Shown one piece after another: positions 46,955 through 58,087 of a stretch of DNA of 64,000 nt (within the stretch, counting starts at the first letter, position 1; every line of letters begins with the position of its first letter). The notes beneath the pieces were generated by a model, which did no database searches, had not been told where the DNA came from, and saw nothing but the letters and a program-made list of their open reading frames with translations. The translations under genes were made by a program, and so were the position numbers. Origin of the DNA: Trileptium ribeirensis (Eukaryota > Nematoda > Enoplea > Enoplida > Thoracostomopsidae); NCBI GenBank assembly GCA_030248225.1, contig JASANE010018513.1, positions 1-64,000 of the forward strand. Direction: 5' to 3'.

Positions 46955-48264
46955 TTACACAAATGTAGGTAGCTGATAATTTTTTTGCTTCTTTGGTTCA
47001 TGTTGCGCGCTGATTCTAATTAGTGTTTTATTGTTGCTACGCCGTTCGATGTTGAGCGATTTCAAATGGAAAACGTTCCGTGTAATCTGTGTGGCTGTAT
47101 ATATCTTTACGTACAAAAGAAACGACTGTTGGATTGGGCCGAAAGCGTGTCCGAATACGGTGCATAGTAGAAATGTCCAATTCAGTGATGTTTGTGATGT
47201 TAGATGCTGAGGTAATAACTGTAAGAATATCCAAAACTTTCTTTCGTAGTAGATCCTATTCCGTCTTGTCTGCATTGTTGATTTGTTGCTGTAAATAAAG
47301 AAAAGTAACTTTTTTAGAAAATGAGTAATAACAATTTGTGAGCATTGCGAATATGTAACTCGGACAAGTTCAAAAACAATGAAATTACAAATAGGATTGA
47401 ATTTTGCAAAGCATATACCATCTATACATTTAAACGAAAGGAGGGTGTTAGCGTCAGTGGAGCGAACACGAATAACCAGTACCATTAGATAGAATTCCAG
47501 TGTCCACAAAACACTGACTGAATAGAGATGAACTAATAATATGTAAATATTCTGATACTACCAATTAGAGTCAGTTAATCTAGAGGATAAAGACATCGTG
47601 AAACCAAAAAGTAATGGGAGTATGTTACCAAAGTAAAGCGAAACCAGACTTGATATAATTGTGAGAAATTTCAAAATTATATTGACTTAAGGTTAAGCTG
47701 CAAATAAACTCGAACCGTATAAACAACGTAGTAAGCATGGTGCTAACTACACCCACTATCTTGAACATAATGGTAGATCGCTTGAACTCCGCACCAAAGT
47801 TTGAGGTTCAAATAGCCGAACTTCGAGGAGAAGGCTTAAGTTTGAGCAAAGTGTAACACAATGCCTGAAGTCATCAAATATATTGGAGACAGAACGTGAA
47901 GGTAAACACAAGCAGGTGAAGACCCAAAAATAAGTTTTAAAAATTAAGTGTTATCAATAGATTCAAGGTTACGCCAACATTACAGATGACTATGTTTTTA
48001 TATCTTGATTGCTCAGCTTCTTTATGCATAAAATTGAGCGTTCTATCGTTGACATCGTCAGTGTCGTCCAGTCTATCTTCTATCTGTTTGATCCGTTCAT
48101 GTACTGCATCCAATCAATGTTCTGATATTCGTGTTGATATCGTACGTTAGCATTGCGTTGTATGCCGTCCGACACATTGGAATAATTTTTGCGTATGGCT
48201 TTGCTTGAGGAAGCATCGTTATTGTCTTGAGGGTAGAATGGCGTTGTACTTTTACGACTATGTG
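46955..48264 (-). pseudogene. Decayed ORF1p-like gene, coiled coil plus RRM, possibly spliced
   Basis: On the minus strand, 'ttttttattattatag' at 48265 precedes an open segment (STTPFYPQDNNDASSSKAIR onwards). After one frame break it becomes HERIKQIEDRLDDTDDVNDR, a heptad-like helix, and then EAEQSRYKNIVICNV, like the first strand of a retrotransposon ORF1p RRM. About 700 bp later, after 'ctttatttacag' at 47294, the theme resumes: LRKKVLDILTVITSASNITN, TMHRIRTRFRPNPTVVSFVR, which matches the later RRM strands ('HRI...RP.P..V.F'). One in-frame TAG (near 47263) and a frame break near 47100 show decay. ORF1p proteins bind RNA in many LINEs. It could belong to the neighbouring Penelope-like element, a lost LINE, or a host gene. 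Confidence 0.45.
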
Positions 48265-48639
48265 CTATAATAATAAAAAATAATACGGGGGTAAAGTATA
48301 GAAACCAGGAAAGAAAGTACAGAAGGGTGAAAAAAGTGAAATCTATATTTTTTAATAATTAAATAAAGCAATGGCCTGTAAGTACACTGCACCGAAAACT
48401 GATATAATGTTGTAAAAATTTAGGGCTGGTTGATAGAGTAAAAAGTAAAATTCTGAATATTTTGTATGTTAAGAAAGCTAGTGAAACTGAAAAAGGGGTA
48501 GTTCAATAGAAAGCCTAAAAGTTATAAAGCTTGGGATTGTCTTTATTGCAAAATTTCTTAAAAATAGTGTCGAAAAATCTTTTAGGGTAATCTCTTTTGA
48601 TAAGAGTTTTGAGTAAATTATTACAATCTTGTTGAAAAT

Positions 48640-50700
48640 GTGTAAACTTTATGTTAATTTTGGCGTAACTTATAAGTTGACTGCGTATGATTCCCCTAAA
48701 ACAGTACGTGAGAGGTTACTGCTGTAATGTGGGAAGTTAAACATATCAAACTCAAAACCTTTCCTTTTATGGTATAGGCAAATATCCGCTTTACCATGGA
48801 GGAATTTAGTGTTAAGGTCCAGGACGTTAGGCTCTTGAATGTTAACTTTACATAAGCTTAGAGAGTTTGGGTAAATATTCTTATATAACTGGTCAAACAA
48901 GCTGGAGTCATTAATCACTATGAGGTCTTCAATATATCTGAACGCATATCTTATGGGTCACATAAGTCCTTACGGTATTTTCAATTGGTACATATGTAAT
49001 TAATTACGTTCATAGTTGTGTTCATGTGATAAAAGACGCTGTATCTGTCCCCATAGGTATGCCAATGGTTTGTTTAAAAACCTCTTTGCCCAAAAGTATG
49101 TATTAAAAATCAGTGCTTTAAGAAGATTGGTAATATCGTTTTTGGTTAAAAAATATCTGTCTGCTTAGTTTTAGTGTAGGTCCAGAAAGTTTTAAAAGGT
49201 GAAACACAAATCATTTTATTGCTGTTTTTGAAAGTCTAGCAACTGTTCTAAATTGTCAATAATCTCAGTATGTTTAAGGGTAGTATAAAGTGTAGTAAAG
49301 TCATAGGTGTTAATACTGTGGCAGCTACGAGTTTAACTAAGTTTTGGAACCGTATTAATAATTGGACTATTATTATCTATATTCTAAAAGGCGTTGATAC
49401 CCGTATATTTACCAATGGACTTGTAGTAACCCGATGCGTTAGATTGCATGCGTCTCAATGCTTTACCTAGAGTAGAAGACATATTTTTAGAAGTGGCTTT
49501 TTGCTGCAGATGATACATCTAAACTGCATGGGTGTTTTATGGAATTTAGGGATAATTTGAACAAAAGGAAGTCCCATATTACTATCAGTCGTTAAAAGTG
49601 CCAATTTATCGGCTAATTATAATAAAATATTATTTGCCTCTTCTATATTTATGTTGGATTTAGTATATACTTTATGATTGTTAACCGTGATATCAAGTTC
49701 TTTGAGAAGTTGGTCGACATAAAATTTTTTGCAAATAACGAGTAATTTTGACAAGCTTTATGTGTAGTAGTAATCACAAAGTTAGATTTAAGTTTCTCTA
49801 GGCATTCTAGCATTTTATGACCTAGGGACGAGGGTTGGTGAGCCTTAGGTAGATACTTAACATTATGTAGTTTGTGTTTAAAACGTAGAAGTAGGTTCCC
49901 CCAGTTGTCTATAGATTCATGTGGAATGTAAGTTTCATTTTTAAGTAAAGCGCAATAATTATTAACATAGGAAGTAAAAGAAGCAATAAAATTAGACGGT
50001 ACAAAATTATTCATCAATCCAAATCTAGGTCCCATCTCAAAGAGTTTTCTTAGTTTAGAATTATATATGATCCAGTGATTTTATGATTATGGGGACGAGG
50101 GTCCGTGAGCCTGAGGTAGATGCTTAACATTATGTAGTTTGTGTTTAAAACGTAGAATAAGTAGGTTCACCCAGTTGACTATAGATTCACGCGGAATGTA
50201 AGTTTTATTTATAAGTAAAGCGCAATAATTATTAACATCGGAAGTAAAAGAAGCAATAAAATTAGATGGTACAAAATTATCCATCAATCTAAATTTAGTT
50301 CCCATCTCAAAGAGATTTCTTAGTTTAGAATTATTATAATGATACTCAGTTTGCCCGTAATAATATGTCCGTAGTGCTTGTCTGTATAGATACTAGAAGC
50401 ACAGTTACAAGTATATAGTTAAGTAAGGGGGCGGGGTCGTCGAAAGCTATTTGTCTATAATTTATTGAAAGATTTCGAACTGGTGGGAATATTGTATTTA
50501 AATGCCACCTCTGGTTTAAAATATTTCCATAGTTTGTGGTCCGATATAATGTTTGTAGGCCAAACATTAAATAATTCTTCTGATTTAACCATACGAGCTA
50601 AAAATGATTGATCATAAACTTTATTCCTTAAGTGAATAGTAAAAGTATTATTTGTTAATAGTTTCAGTGTATGTGACTTGATTTTGTCTTTCTAAGTAAT
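48640..50700 (-). mobile_element. Decayed Penelope-like retroelement
   Basis: On the minus strand, order N to C: SNFVITTTHKACQNYSLFAK near 49780, matching the 'FV...DKA.NN..F.CK' block of Penelope-like reverse transcriptases; QTIGIPMGTDTASFIT at about 49023-49072; YAFRYIEDLIVIND at about 48904-48949, the catalytic motif, normally Y-x-D-D, here with Glu for Asp; then VLDLNTKFLHGKADICLYHK and FEFDMFNFPHYSSN near 48750, the conserved block after the palm. Several frame breaks and the altered catalytic residue make it inactive. The GIY-YIG nuclease that should follow was not found. It lies in the same intron as the LINEs but antisense to the host gene. Confidence 0.87.
49815..50345 (-). repeat. 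Direct duplication (~268 bp) inside the Penelope-like element
   Basis: Two copies, about 49815-50075 and 50085-50345, offset by 268 bp. Both encode NNFVPSNFIASFTS or DNFVPSNFIASFTS and LRFKHKLHNVK on the minus strand, about 85-90% identical. The duplication repeats part of the N-terminal region and would not yield a normal protein. Confidence 0.88.
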
Positions 50701-51160
50701 TAGTTAAAAGGTCATGTAGGATTTCTAAGTAAGGGAATGAGTTATTAATATAATTAGAGTTAAGGAATTAGTTAATGTGTCTAATCTGCCCTATGTTAGA
50801 ATTGAAGATCGTACTGAAAACCGTTTTACTAATTTGACATAGTATAGTATTATTAAAATTAATAAAAATATCTATAGGATTGATCGTGTTTTTGTTTCTG
50901 CTGCTACGCCTCCGTCGTTTCCCCGATGTCTATTTTTACGTTGTTTAAAAAATTTGTATATTTTTTTGTCGTTTTACGGTTTTCGACGTTGTATCTACAT
51001 TCATACATATAGTGCTTACCACAATTTTTTGTTTTACGAGCGCGCGAGCAACGAACGAATTATAAAATATTATGTTCTAACGTTTAATTTACTAGCAGGC
51101 AACAAGCGAACAACGAACGAGCAGCGGTAGTCAGTTGAAGCGAGTACAGTTTATATGTAG

Positions 51161-51247
51161 CCACGGTCAGAAATAAATGCAAATTTTTCGCGATTCGTTC
51201 GCGATCTGTTCGACTCGCGAGAAATGTGCGTTTATTACTGAGCGTGG
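51161..51247. repeat. Short hairpin element next to exon 9
   Basis: The left arm 'ccacggtcagaaataaatgc' pairs with the right arm, whose inverse is 'ccacgctcagtaataaacgc'. The interior is 'ttcgcgattcgttcgcgat'. ATGTA occurs at both outer edges (one base offset on the left). Probably a minimal MITE. It ends 29 bp before the exon 9 acceptor junction. Confidence 0.62.
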
Positions 51248-51276
51248 ATGTATTTTATGCAGTTGTATTATTTCAG

Positions 51277-51519
51277 AGAATACAACGAGCTTTTGCAACA
51301 TTCCGGATTCGATGCACGACTGTGTTGTGGTGAAATTGAGCTCGGTTTCCGTTGGTGTCCGAAGGGTTTCGAGCCTAAACTTGGCCAGGAATTATCTAAC
51401 CATCAACCGCAGCAGCGTCAACCTGAAGTGACAACCGACATCGAAGAAGCAATCGATGTGCTGCACAATGCGTCAAGCTTAGGGACAGATCTGGCATTGA
51501 CTGTCAAAGACAGTCAAGA
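51277..51519 (+). CDS. PDZD8-like gene, coding exon 9: C2-like domain end and linker
   Basis: Acceptor 'gttgtattatttcag', donor CAAGA|GTGTGT, 243 bp with phase 2 at both ends. It reads EYNELLQHSGFDARLCCGEI then ELGFRWCPKGFEPKLGQELS, a Gln/Pro-rich patch (NHQPQQRQPE), and TTDIEEAIDVLHNASSLGTD. The 'GF...LC.GEI.L.F.W' pattern looks like the last strands of a C2-type fold. The acidic helical tail then leads into the C1 domain of exon 10, joined through a Glu codon. The preceding intron is 21.9 kb long and holds both RTE-type LINEs, the cassettes and the Penelope-like element. A continuation without splicing would stop at 51575. Confidence 0.82.
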
Positions 51520-51864
51520 GTGTGTTTTCAACTTTAACTTTTGTTATATCCGTTGTCCCTATTATATCATTCATTAATATGTGCGTAACGTATACGTTTA
51601 ATTGCGAGCAACGCAGTTCAAATTAAGTGCCATATTGTGTTTTATACTGGTGTGACTGCGGCCAAGTACAACTAATCACAATGTGGCACGCACTAAGCTC
51701 ATTTTATCTTGTGTTGCCGTCGTTTACAGGAATAATAGTGACTAAAGATATCGCACATCTGAATGAATTTCAAAATCTGATTTCTAATAAAATTCACCAT
51801 CAGCTTTATGGAAAAGGAAGATCCCACATAATAGTCTGACTAATCCAAACCTCGGAAATTATAG

Positions 51865-52075
51865 CCGAGGGAGGGCGGCTCACCTGCCGGGGGGTGCCGG
51901 ATTTTGCCGGGGGCAATTTTTTTGCTGGATTTTGTCGCGTTTAGACGTTTTTTTTCTCAGCAGGGGGCTTCGAGCCGGGGGGGTATCCAAATTTTTGCCT
52001 GGGATACCTCCGTTGTGCCGGGGGCAGCCGAAAATGCCGGGCCCCCACTTTGGACAAGTGGATAGTATTTTGTAG
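51865..52075. repeat. G-rich dispersed element, third copy
   Basis: Phrases 'ccggattttgccgggggc', 'tttttgcctggga' and the closing 'ggcccccactttggacaag' align with 21.9-22.07 kb. No target duplication fixed. Confidence 0.4.
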
Positions 52076-52097
52076 CACTGATTTAGCACTCCACTCT

Positions 52098-52417
52098 ATA
52101 GTCCCTGCAAGAAATGGTCGCTTTTCATTCGAAGCTTGTTCAAAAATTATATTTTTCTTTCGAACTGTTGCCCAAGGTCTAGGTGGACTCTACTTGTTCT
52201 AATATGTTCGACGTCAGTTCGAACAATGTTCGGTAACACCTGTTAACCGTTATCGCCCTTTTAATTAATGGAAAAATAATGTCAAATAATAAGTTTTATA
52301 AAAATGTTAAAGTTATTCTGAACGAAAAAATTTTTTGTGGTTCGAAATTGTTCGTGAAGAATTCTGTTTGATCGAAGTGTGTTCCTTCGGAATTAAGACG
52401 GTCGTTTCTAATATAGA
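52098..52417. mobile_element. Probable mariner-like MITE (gttcgaa-rich)
   Basis: The interior is rich in 'cgttcgaa' and 'gttcgaacaatgttc' words, shared with 2.35-2.6 and 59.1-59.36 kb. Ends around 'ctgcaagaaatggtcgc' and 'gacggtcgtttctaatat' pair loosely. Confidence 0.4.
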
Positions 52418-52536
52418 ATATTGTGCCATAACTGCTTTTGGCTATGTCCAAGACGTAAGTGTGCCGCCGATCGGAAATTGCTAATTGTTTTTGAATTATG
52501 TCTTTTAACGGCTAATATAACGCTGTTATTACAATA

Positions 52537-52731
52537 GCGACGGACAAACGTAAGTGCACAAAAACAGGCGCAGACGCACAAAATAGTATCCGTGCGCGGC
52601 AGGACGCAATTTAGTCCGTCCGCGTTTAAGCGACGAGCATAAATTACGTCCGGGCGAAATTGCGTTCTTTTGCTTCTTCAGCCGCCCGCGTTTCCGTCGG
52701 GTCAGGGTCTGCGCTTACTTTTGTCCGTGAC
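52537..52731. mobile_element. GC-rich MITE with TA duplication
   Basis: A 195-bp element. The left end GCGACGGACAAACGTAAGTG pairs with the inverse of the right end (GTCACGGACAAAAGTAAGCG), TA on each side. It stands out as a GC-rich island of 'gcgcggc', 'gtccgcg' and 'gcccgcg' words. Confidence 0.75.
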
Positions 52732-53038
52732 TATACATAACATTATGCAGCAGTATCTCCGATTCTGTCATCGTTTTTTGCCTTTTCGTTTCTTTGTTGC
52801 TTTCTCATAATGTCATTAACTATACTACAACTTTCATGGTAATGGTATGCAAATTCGCTGACCAAAGCACTTCAGCATATATTTAAGTTTTATCGACACA
52901 GAAACTCAAATACCGTTAAATAGACACCCATTTTCACGGTAGTTGTATGTAAATTCGTGCCGATCGAAGCGCTTCAGTAAGTAGTAAAGTTTTATCTATG
53001 TTGCAACCAGCGTAGCATGGTTCAGTAAATATATTAAC

Positions 53039-54241
53039 CAGGGAATAACCGGAACCGAAATTTACCGGAACCGGAACCAGCAACCGGAACCGTCCATTTA
53101 AACCGGATCCGGAACCGGAACCGGAACCTGGTCTTCGAAATTTATATATAGTAAAACAGATGATGGAAGAAATGAAGGTATAGTGGATTTAAAATGCATT
53201 AAAAATAACTTTTACATTAAACTTAATGTATTGCGATGGTATTATTGCCTTTCTCAAACTTTAAAGAGACTGAGGAAGCTAATAATGTTTATTTGTCGAT
53301 CAAATATGTCGATTTTTGGACATTCAGAGCAAAAAATGTCTTCCACTATACACCACTGCGTACACTGTGTCACATCGAATGTGCTTACAAAGCTTGGAGC
53401 GTAGAATACACACTTTGGCTCTGTCTCCAGTCGCCTCTCTTTACTACACATGTTTGTTGCATGTTCTTCTGTAGGAAACTTAAAATTATTGGTTTATATG
53501 ATTATAAGAGAAAATAATAGATAGAAGGTCATTTTCTGATCAGCGGTCAGAGACACTGCTTAGGCTAGCGTTGGACAAACAGTGCCGTCAGTTAGATCGT
53601 AATGATGATAACTTTCTAATCAGAATGCTATAACTGAGACACACTGTGATGCTGCTCGCACAGTTTAAATAAATACAGTGCAGTGCCAAGAAAGCAGTTT
53701 CTAGCTGCGTTGCAGATAACGTTATTTTACTTAGATTTAGACTGATTTACCAAGTTTACAAGCGCACTGGCGGGTGCTTGACGCAATTTATGTTAGCCAA
53801 GCAATTTATGTTAGCCAAGCATACCCTAAGTACTTCTGCGTAAGCCATACTCTGTTACCGAGTTGGACCGGTTTAATTCAAACGTATCCCACAGACTTCT
53901 GGATGTGTAAAATAGCTGCTACAGGCATCAACCTGGCTTTAATTTAACAAACTCCTGCAGGTTATTATGAAAAATTCCTGCTCAAATTACGTGCCCTACT
54001 TACGTTTCACACGGCTAATTGGTCAGTTAATCATTTCTTTTGCTTCGTTGTATTGGAGCTTGATCATTGTATAATATATATTACATATGTTTGGATTACA
54101 GGATGAAGGAAAAACATGGAAAATTTCAAACAAAATTTTTAAACCGGAATTCCGCTTCCGGTATGGTTTTGCCCTTTGCCGGAACCGCAACCGGAACACG
54201 ATTTTCGCCGGAACCGGAACCGGAATTCCGGTTACTCCCTG
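53039..54241. mobile_element. hAT-like element with CCGGAACC subterminal repeats, complete ends
   Basis: Terminal inverted repeats CAGGGAATAACCGG and CAGGGAGTAACCGG (inverted) are flanked by a perfect 8-bp duplication ATATTAAC (53031-53038 and 54242-54249). This is the classic hAT arrangement. Each end carries a subterminal array of CCGGAACC units (53050-53135 and 54135-54235), likely transposase-binding sites. The interior (1.2 kb) has a 93-codon plus frame at 53236-53517 with several aromatic residues, but no recognisable transposase block, so the element is non-autonomous or decayed. Confidence 0.93.
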
Positions 54242-54264
54242 ATATTAACATTGTAATTGAAATG

Positions 54265-55320
54265 GAGCGAGTGGAGTTTCCACTGTGGGCGTTAGGGGGA
54301 AATCGTGAAAATTTCTCTTTTTGTCTGTTTCTGTCACGTATAACTCATGTTCAGGTGGATAGATTTCGATAAATTTTTTATTCGATAGCAAAAGTGATGA
54401 GGATGTGCCCTTTAGTTGAACGCGAACAGCTTCGAGCCCATCTTCGTGGTCGAAATGCCAAAAACAGGTTTTAGGGATTCTTTGCCAAATTTGGCTATAC
54501 GGGTGCTAGTGTTTCACAGCCCATATCTCGCGACAGAGGTTTCACATCTAAAAGCGATACACAGAATTAGCTCATGGAGATCCATTACTTTGCTGACCAT
54601 TCCCTGGACCACTGTTGGCCCGAATATGACACGGCGACCCTTTGCCTGAAATAATGATTTTTAAATATCGGCATGTTGTTACGTGTTTTTACCATACAAC
54701 GAGTGTCTATTAGGTTATCAAGCACGCTGAATACGACGATTTTGCTATCTAGACTCCAACTTACCTTTTCATTTGGGTTTCAAGGGTTTTACGGTCAAAG
54801 AACCCGATAATGTAGTGACTTTTCATTTGTTTGGTTATTTATTGCTTGTAGGACATCAAGAGTAATGTTTACATAAGTTTTTTTGGTACGCTGAATACGG
54901 TGGTTTGTTATCTAGACTCCAACACGAATACTTTATACCTTTTCAGATGTTTTCTATGAGTTTAACGTCAATGAACCCAATTTCCAAAATATAGTCTGTC
55001 TTCGTTATCTTGGTTATGTATAGCGTGAAGGGTATGAACAAAGTTCTATATATAAAATTTTTGGCACGCTGGATATTTTAGGGGAGGTATATGGTTTGTT
55101 TATTTAGGGACTAGCACAATGCTTCCTGTGTTTTCAGTTGTTTTCGATGGGTTTAGGGTGGACGAGGTGTTAGAATTTTCAGTGGGTTCACAGCTACAGA
55201 GGTGTTAGTGTAGTATATACGCAAACATAAAGGCCTGTTTCAAGGTGATTTCACAAAATTATCAGTTGATGAAACCACGCGCGCTCCGTTTCAACCTCGC
55301 TTGCGAGTTACTTTTGTTGA
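54265..55320 (+). repeat. ~1-kb dispersed repeat, copy e
   Basis: Complete copy. It starts 'ggagtttccactgtgggcgt', passes 'agcaaaagtgatgaggatg', 'agttgaacgcgaacagct' and 'tctcgcgacagaggtttc', and ends 'gtttcaacctcgcttgcgag'. It begins within 25 bp of the hAT element and ends about 30 bp before the acceptor junction of exon 10, so the repeat supplies nearly the whole upstream intron edge. Confidence 0.73.
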
Positions 55321-55349
55321 TCACGTTATATATTTATTGTCCAATCTAG

Positions 55350-55511
55350 AATCTATAATCACGAATGGTCCGTTGTGACATTGCAAAGCGGTCGAATATG
55401 CCAAATATGTCAGCGGAAAATATGGCTCAAATCTGCTCTCCAATGTGCTCAATGCTCACTGATTTGTCATAAGAAGTGTGTGAATGAGGGAAAATTTACA
55501 CCGTGCCTGAG
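55350..55511 (+). CDS. PDZD8-like gene, coding exon 10: C1 domain
   Basis: The best anchored exon: acceptor 'ttgtccaatctag', donor CTGAG|GTAAGT, 162 bp. It encodes a complete zinc-binding C1 domain: His of YNHEWSV, 12 residues, Cys-Gln-Ile-Cys, 11 residues (QRKIWLKSALQ), Cys-Ala-Gln-Cys, 4 residues, His, 2, Cys, 8, Cys. All eight metal ligands are present. The 11-residue gap and the Trp-x-Lys-x-Ala-x-Gln-Cys..CHKKC pattern are those I know from PDZD8, rather than from protein kinase C or RASSF (13-14 residues). C1 domains of this type bind membrane lipids. In PDZD8 the protein tethers ER to late endosomes or mitochondria and moves lipids. The final Cys spacing (8) is one longer than usual. 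Confidence 0.92.
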
Positions 55512-55639
55512 GTAAGTTTAATTCTTGAGTTATCAAAACGGAGCGAGCAAAGTTCATTCAAATAGCGGTTAGTTTTGCTTATTAAAGTATAATTATAAAT
55601 TTAATATATTTTTTGTTTGATTAGAAAATATTGATTGTC

Positions 55640-55918
55640 TTCGCACAATAGGAGAGGGGGTAAGGAGCACTTTGCACGTTTCCAATACTTTCCATCTTTC
55701 GAAGGTCCATATCTTCTGCGTGACACATCCACTTGGGTCTTTGACCGCGTAAGCTGCTCCATGAGATGCTGCTCCACGAGTGTCCAACGAACCCGACGTC
55801 ACTGACATTAGAAGGCCTATGGTCACAACCATGCGAAGTGGCCAGATTTCTGAAGCTTGACGAAGAAGACCAGCAATGAACTGTCAACGCACAATATGGG
55901 GCTATCATCATCATCAAT
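55640..55918 (+). mobile_element. Probable 3' end of a retroelement with an ATC-repeat tail
   Basis: A GC-richer block reads HECPTNPTSLTLEGLWSQPC then EVARFLKLDEEDQQ and a stop on the plus strand. It ends in (ATC)4 at about 55902-55916, the kind of microsatellite tail seen on RTE-like and related elements. On the minus strand two overlapping frames are also open. It is too short to assign to a clade. Confidence 0.35.
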
Positions 55919-56198
55919 TAGAAAATATAATTTAAATTTTTAAAATATTTAATAAAAATTCTTTTGTCGTTTATCTGTAGCACACAAATCATCAATGCAT
56001 TAGCAGTTTTTGATTAACACGTAACAACTCTATTTCTGCCGTTAGCTTTGGGTCTGCACGGGTCCAAGGATTTGCTATTCGAAATCTCACAAAGCTAACA
56101 TTTTTTTGGTTCAAATCGACCATGTAGAATTTTCTTGTCAAGGTCTGCAAGTTATTTTTTCAGTACATCTTTGTTAGAGTAATCTATATAGCACTGTA

Positions 56199-56368
56199 CA
56201 GTGCCCACCAAAAAGGCTGTGGCTCGCTCGAGACTCACTCGCGACTCGTTCGAAAAAAAGTTTATTCTAAAAATACAATTCACTATTAATTTAAACAGTT
56301 TTGAAATCTCGAGCGAGCCACTCGCACGCGGCTAGCTCAAATGCGAGGGTTATTTCTGGCGCGTACTG
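56199..56368. mobile_element. Mariner-like MITE (ctcgctcg family), second copy
   Basis: The left end is TA|CAGTGCCCACCAAAAAGGCT and the right end 'ttatttctggcgcgtactg'. The interior 'ggctcgctcgagactcactc' and 'ctcgagcgagccactcg' matches 33137-33300. The base pair after the right end is TG, not TA, so one flank has mutated. Confidence 0.62.
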
Positions 56369-56369
56369 T

Positions 56370-58079
56370 GGGCTAAAGTTCGAAAATGCCTAAAATGTTC
56401 AATTTCATAATTTTGGCAATCGGCTCTGGCTACCCGAGTTGCCTCAAAGGTACCTTTATGAAACCGAGACGCCCCGTCACAAACCGACCTCTGGGCATTT
56501 GGTGTGTGAGAAGCTCGGTTTACCCAGGTCATACTGAACTGAGGGACTGGATAACACGGACATGTTATAAATAACTGATTCGCAATGAATATACAATAAA
56601 ATAATGCAAATTATATGGTGAGACGCTGTCGATTGCCTCTCCTGGCAAAAGTGGGGCGATTTTTGAGTTTCACAGGGAATAGCTGGCATATTTTCTGCCT
56701 CGCACGGAAAAAATTATCCTATTTTTAGTTGGGTAGAAAAGTACTGGGGTGGCGGACAGCAAGCAAAAAAAATAGAAAATGGGCCTGAACTTTAGCATCT
56801 GGGAAGCCGAGATACCTGGGTTTCCTTCATGGTAAATCCAGTAGAAGCAAGTAGTTTCTTAGCTTGCAGTGCTGAGTAGCTTATAATACAACATTGAGCA
56901 TACAGTTGTTCATGTGCGATGCTACAAAATGTTTTAAAATTATGAATTTAGTCGACACATTGTATAAATTTACTTAAGCTAGCAGCTGTACTTTGATGGC
57001 TACAGTCCATTATGCTTTCGGTGTTGGTGAGTGCTACGAAAGCAATTATAGTATACCATACTTAGCTTGTGTCGATACGCCAAAGTCCAGGCCTTCAACG
57101 GTTAAGATCAGCCTTTATATTCTCTAAGGTTTTTTGTAAATGATTTTTGGTGAGTTTAGAAGTTTCAGTGCTTTCAATCCTTAACAAGCTAAATAAAAGG
57201 TTCTGTGGCTTCGAAGTGTACTGAACAATATCATGTGCTGCCATTAATGTATGTCTGCTCGTTTAATACATTTCTGACACTGACAGTATGCAAAAATTTG
57301 AGACTTCACAATGATCACGCTTAAGCTAATACTGAATCCTTTGGTGCTTGACATTCTGGATAAGAATGGATTTCGGGGTGTTCAAAAATGCCTTTAACTT
57401 TGACGCGAATGTATTCAAGGTTTCGAATGTGACAGTGTAGCTCTCTTTCTCTGTTTTCCCTCGCTCGCAACTTAATTGCATTGCAACGAAAAGAAATTAG
57501 CCACATCAACCCATCTGTTTCGAATTTACAGTTATTACAACCAAGTTAATATATTAAACATACACTTTACAACCGTCTTTCACCACTACCTGTCACATAC
57601 GAAAAATTGTTTCATTAGCAGAATGGCGTCGTCAGTAATGATTAGTTACTGTCAAAAATATTTTTGTCTGATTGTGTCACGCATCACTGTTTGATGAATT
57701 CTAAGAATTTTTATTCGATATAATAAATGAAATACAGTTGTCCATCTAGTTTTATATTTGCATTGCTGCAATAGATTTCTTACCAAATTCCCACAAATCT
57801 GATAGACATTAGAAACTATCATTTTGACCATTTGGAGTCTAGTGATATTTTAAGTTCCAACCGTTTCAAAGCCGTAGTATGGGAAAATGGTGACGAGCAT
57901 GCAGAATTTTTTATAGTGGCCATGGCTTAGTTATTATATTACTTCTATTTCGGGGTACCTTTCATTCTCGAGCTATACCCTAATCTTTAAAAATCCCTTG
58001 ATAGTTGCATTTTCAAAATTGGATTAAGTGAGTTTCTTACTTGTTGTTGATGAAGAATGGCTATATGGAGTTTTTAGTA
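56370..58079. other. Intron sequence, no gene seen
   Basis: AT-rich. Frames at 56386-56574, 57321-57509 and 57476-57694 have no supporting features. No repeat boundary recognised. Confidence 0.45.
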
Positions 58080-58087
58080 GGGAACCT

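Noticed and set aside
53236..53517. 93-codon frame inside the hAT-like element as a transposase
   Set aside because: No hAT catalytic or dimerisation block is visible, and the length is far below a transposase.
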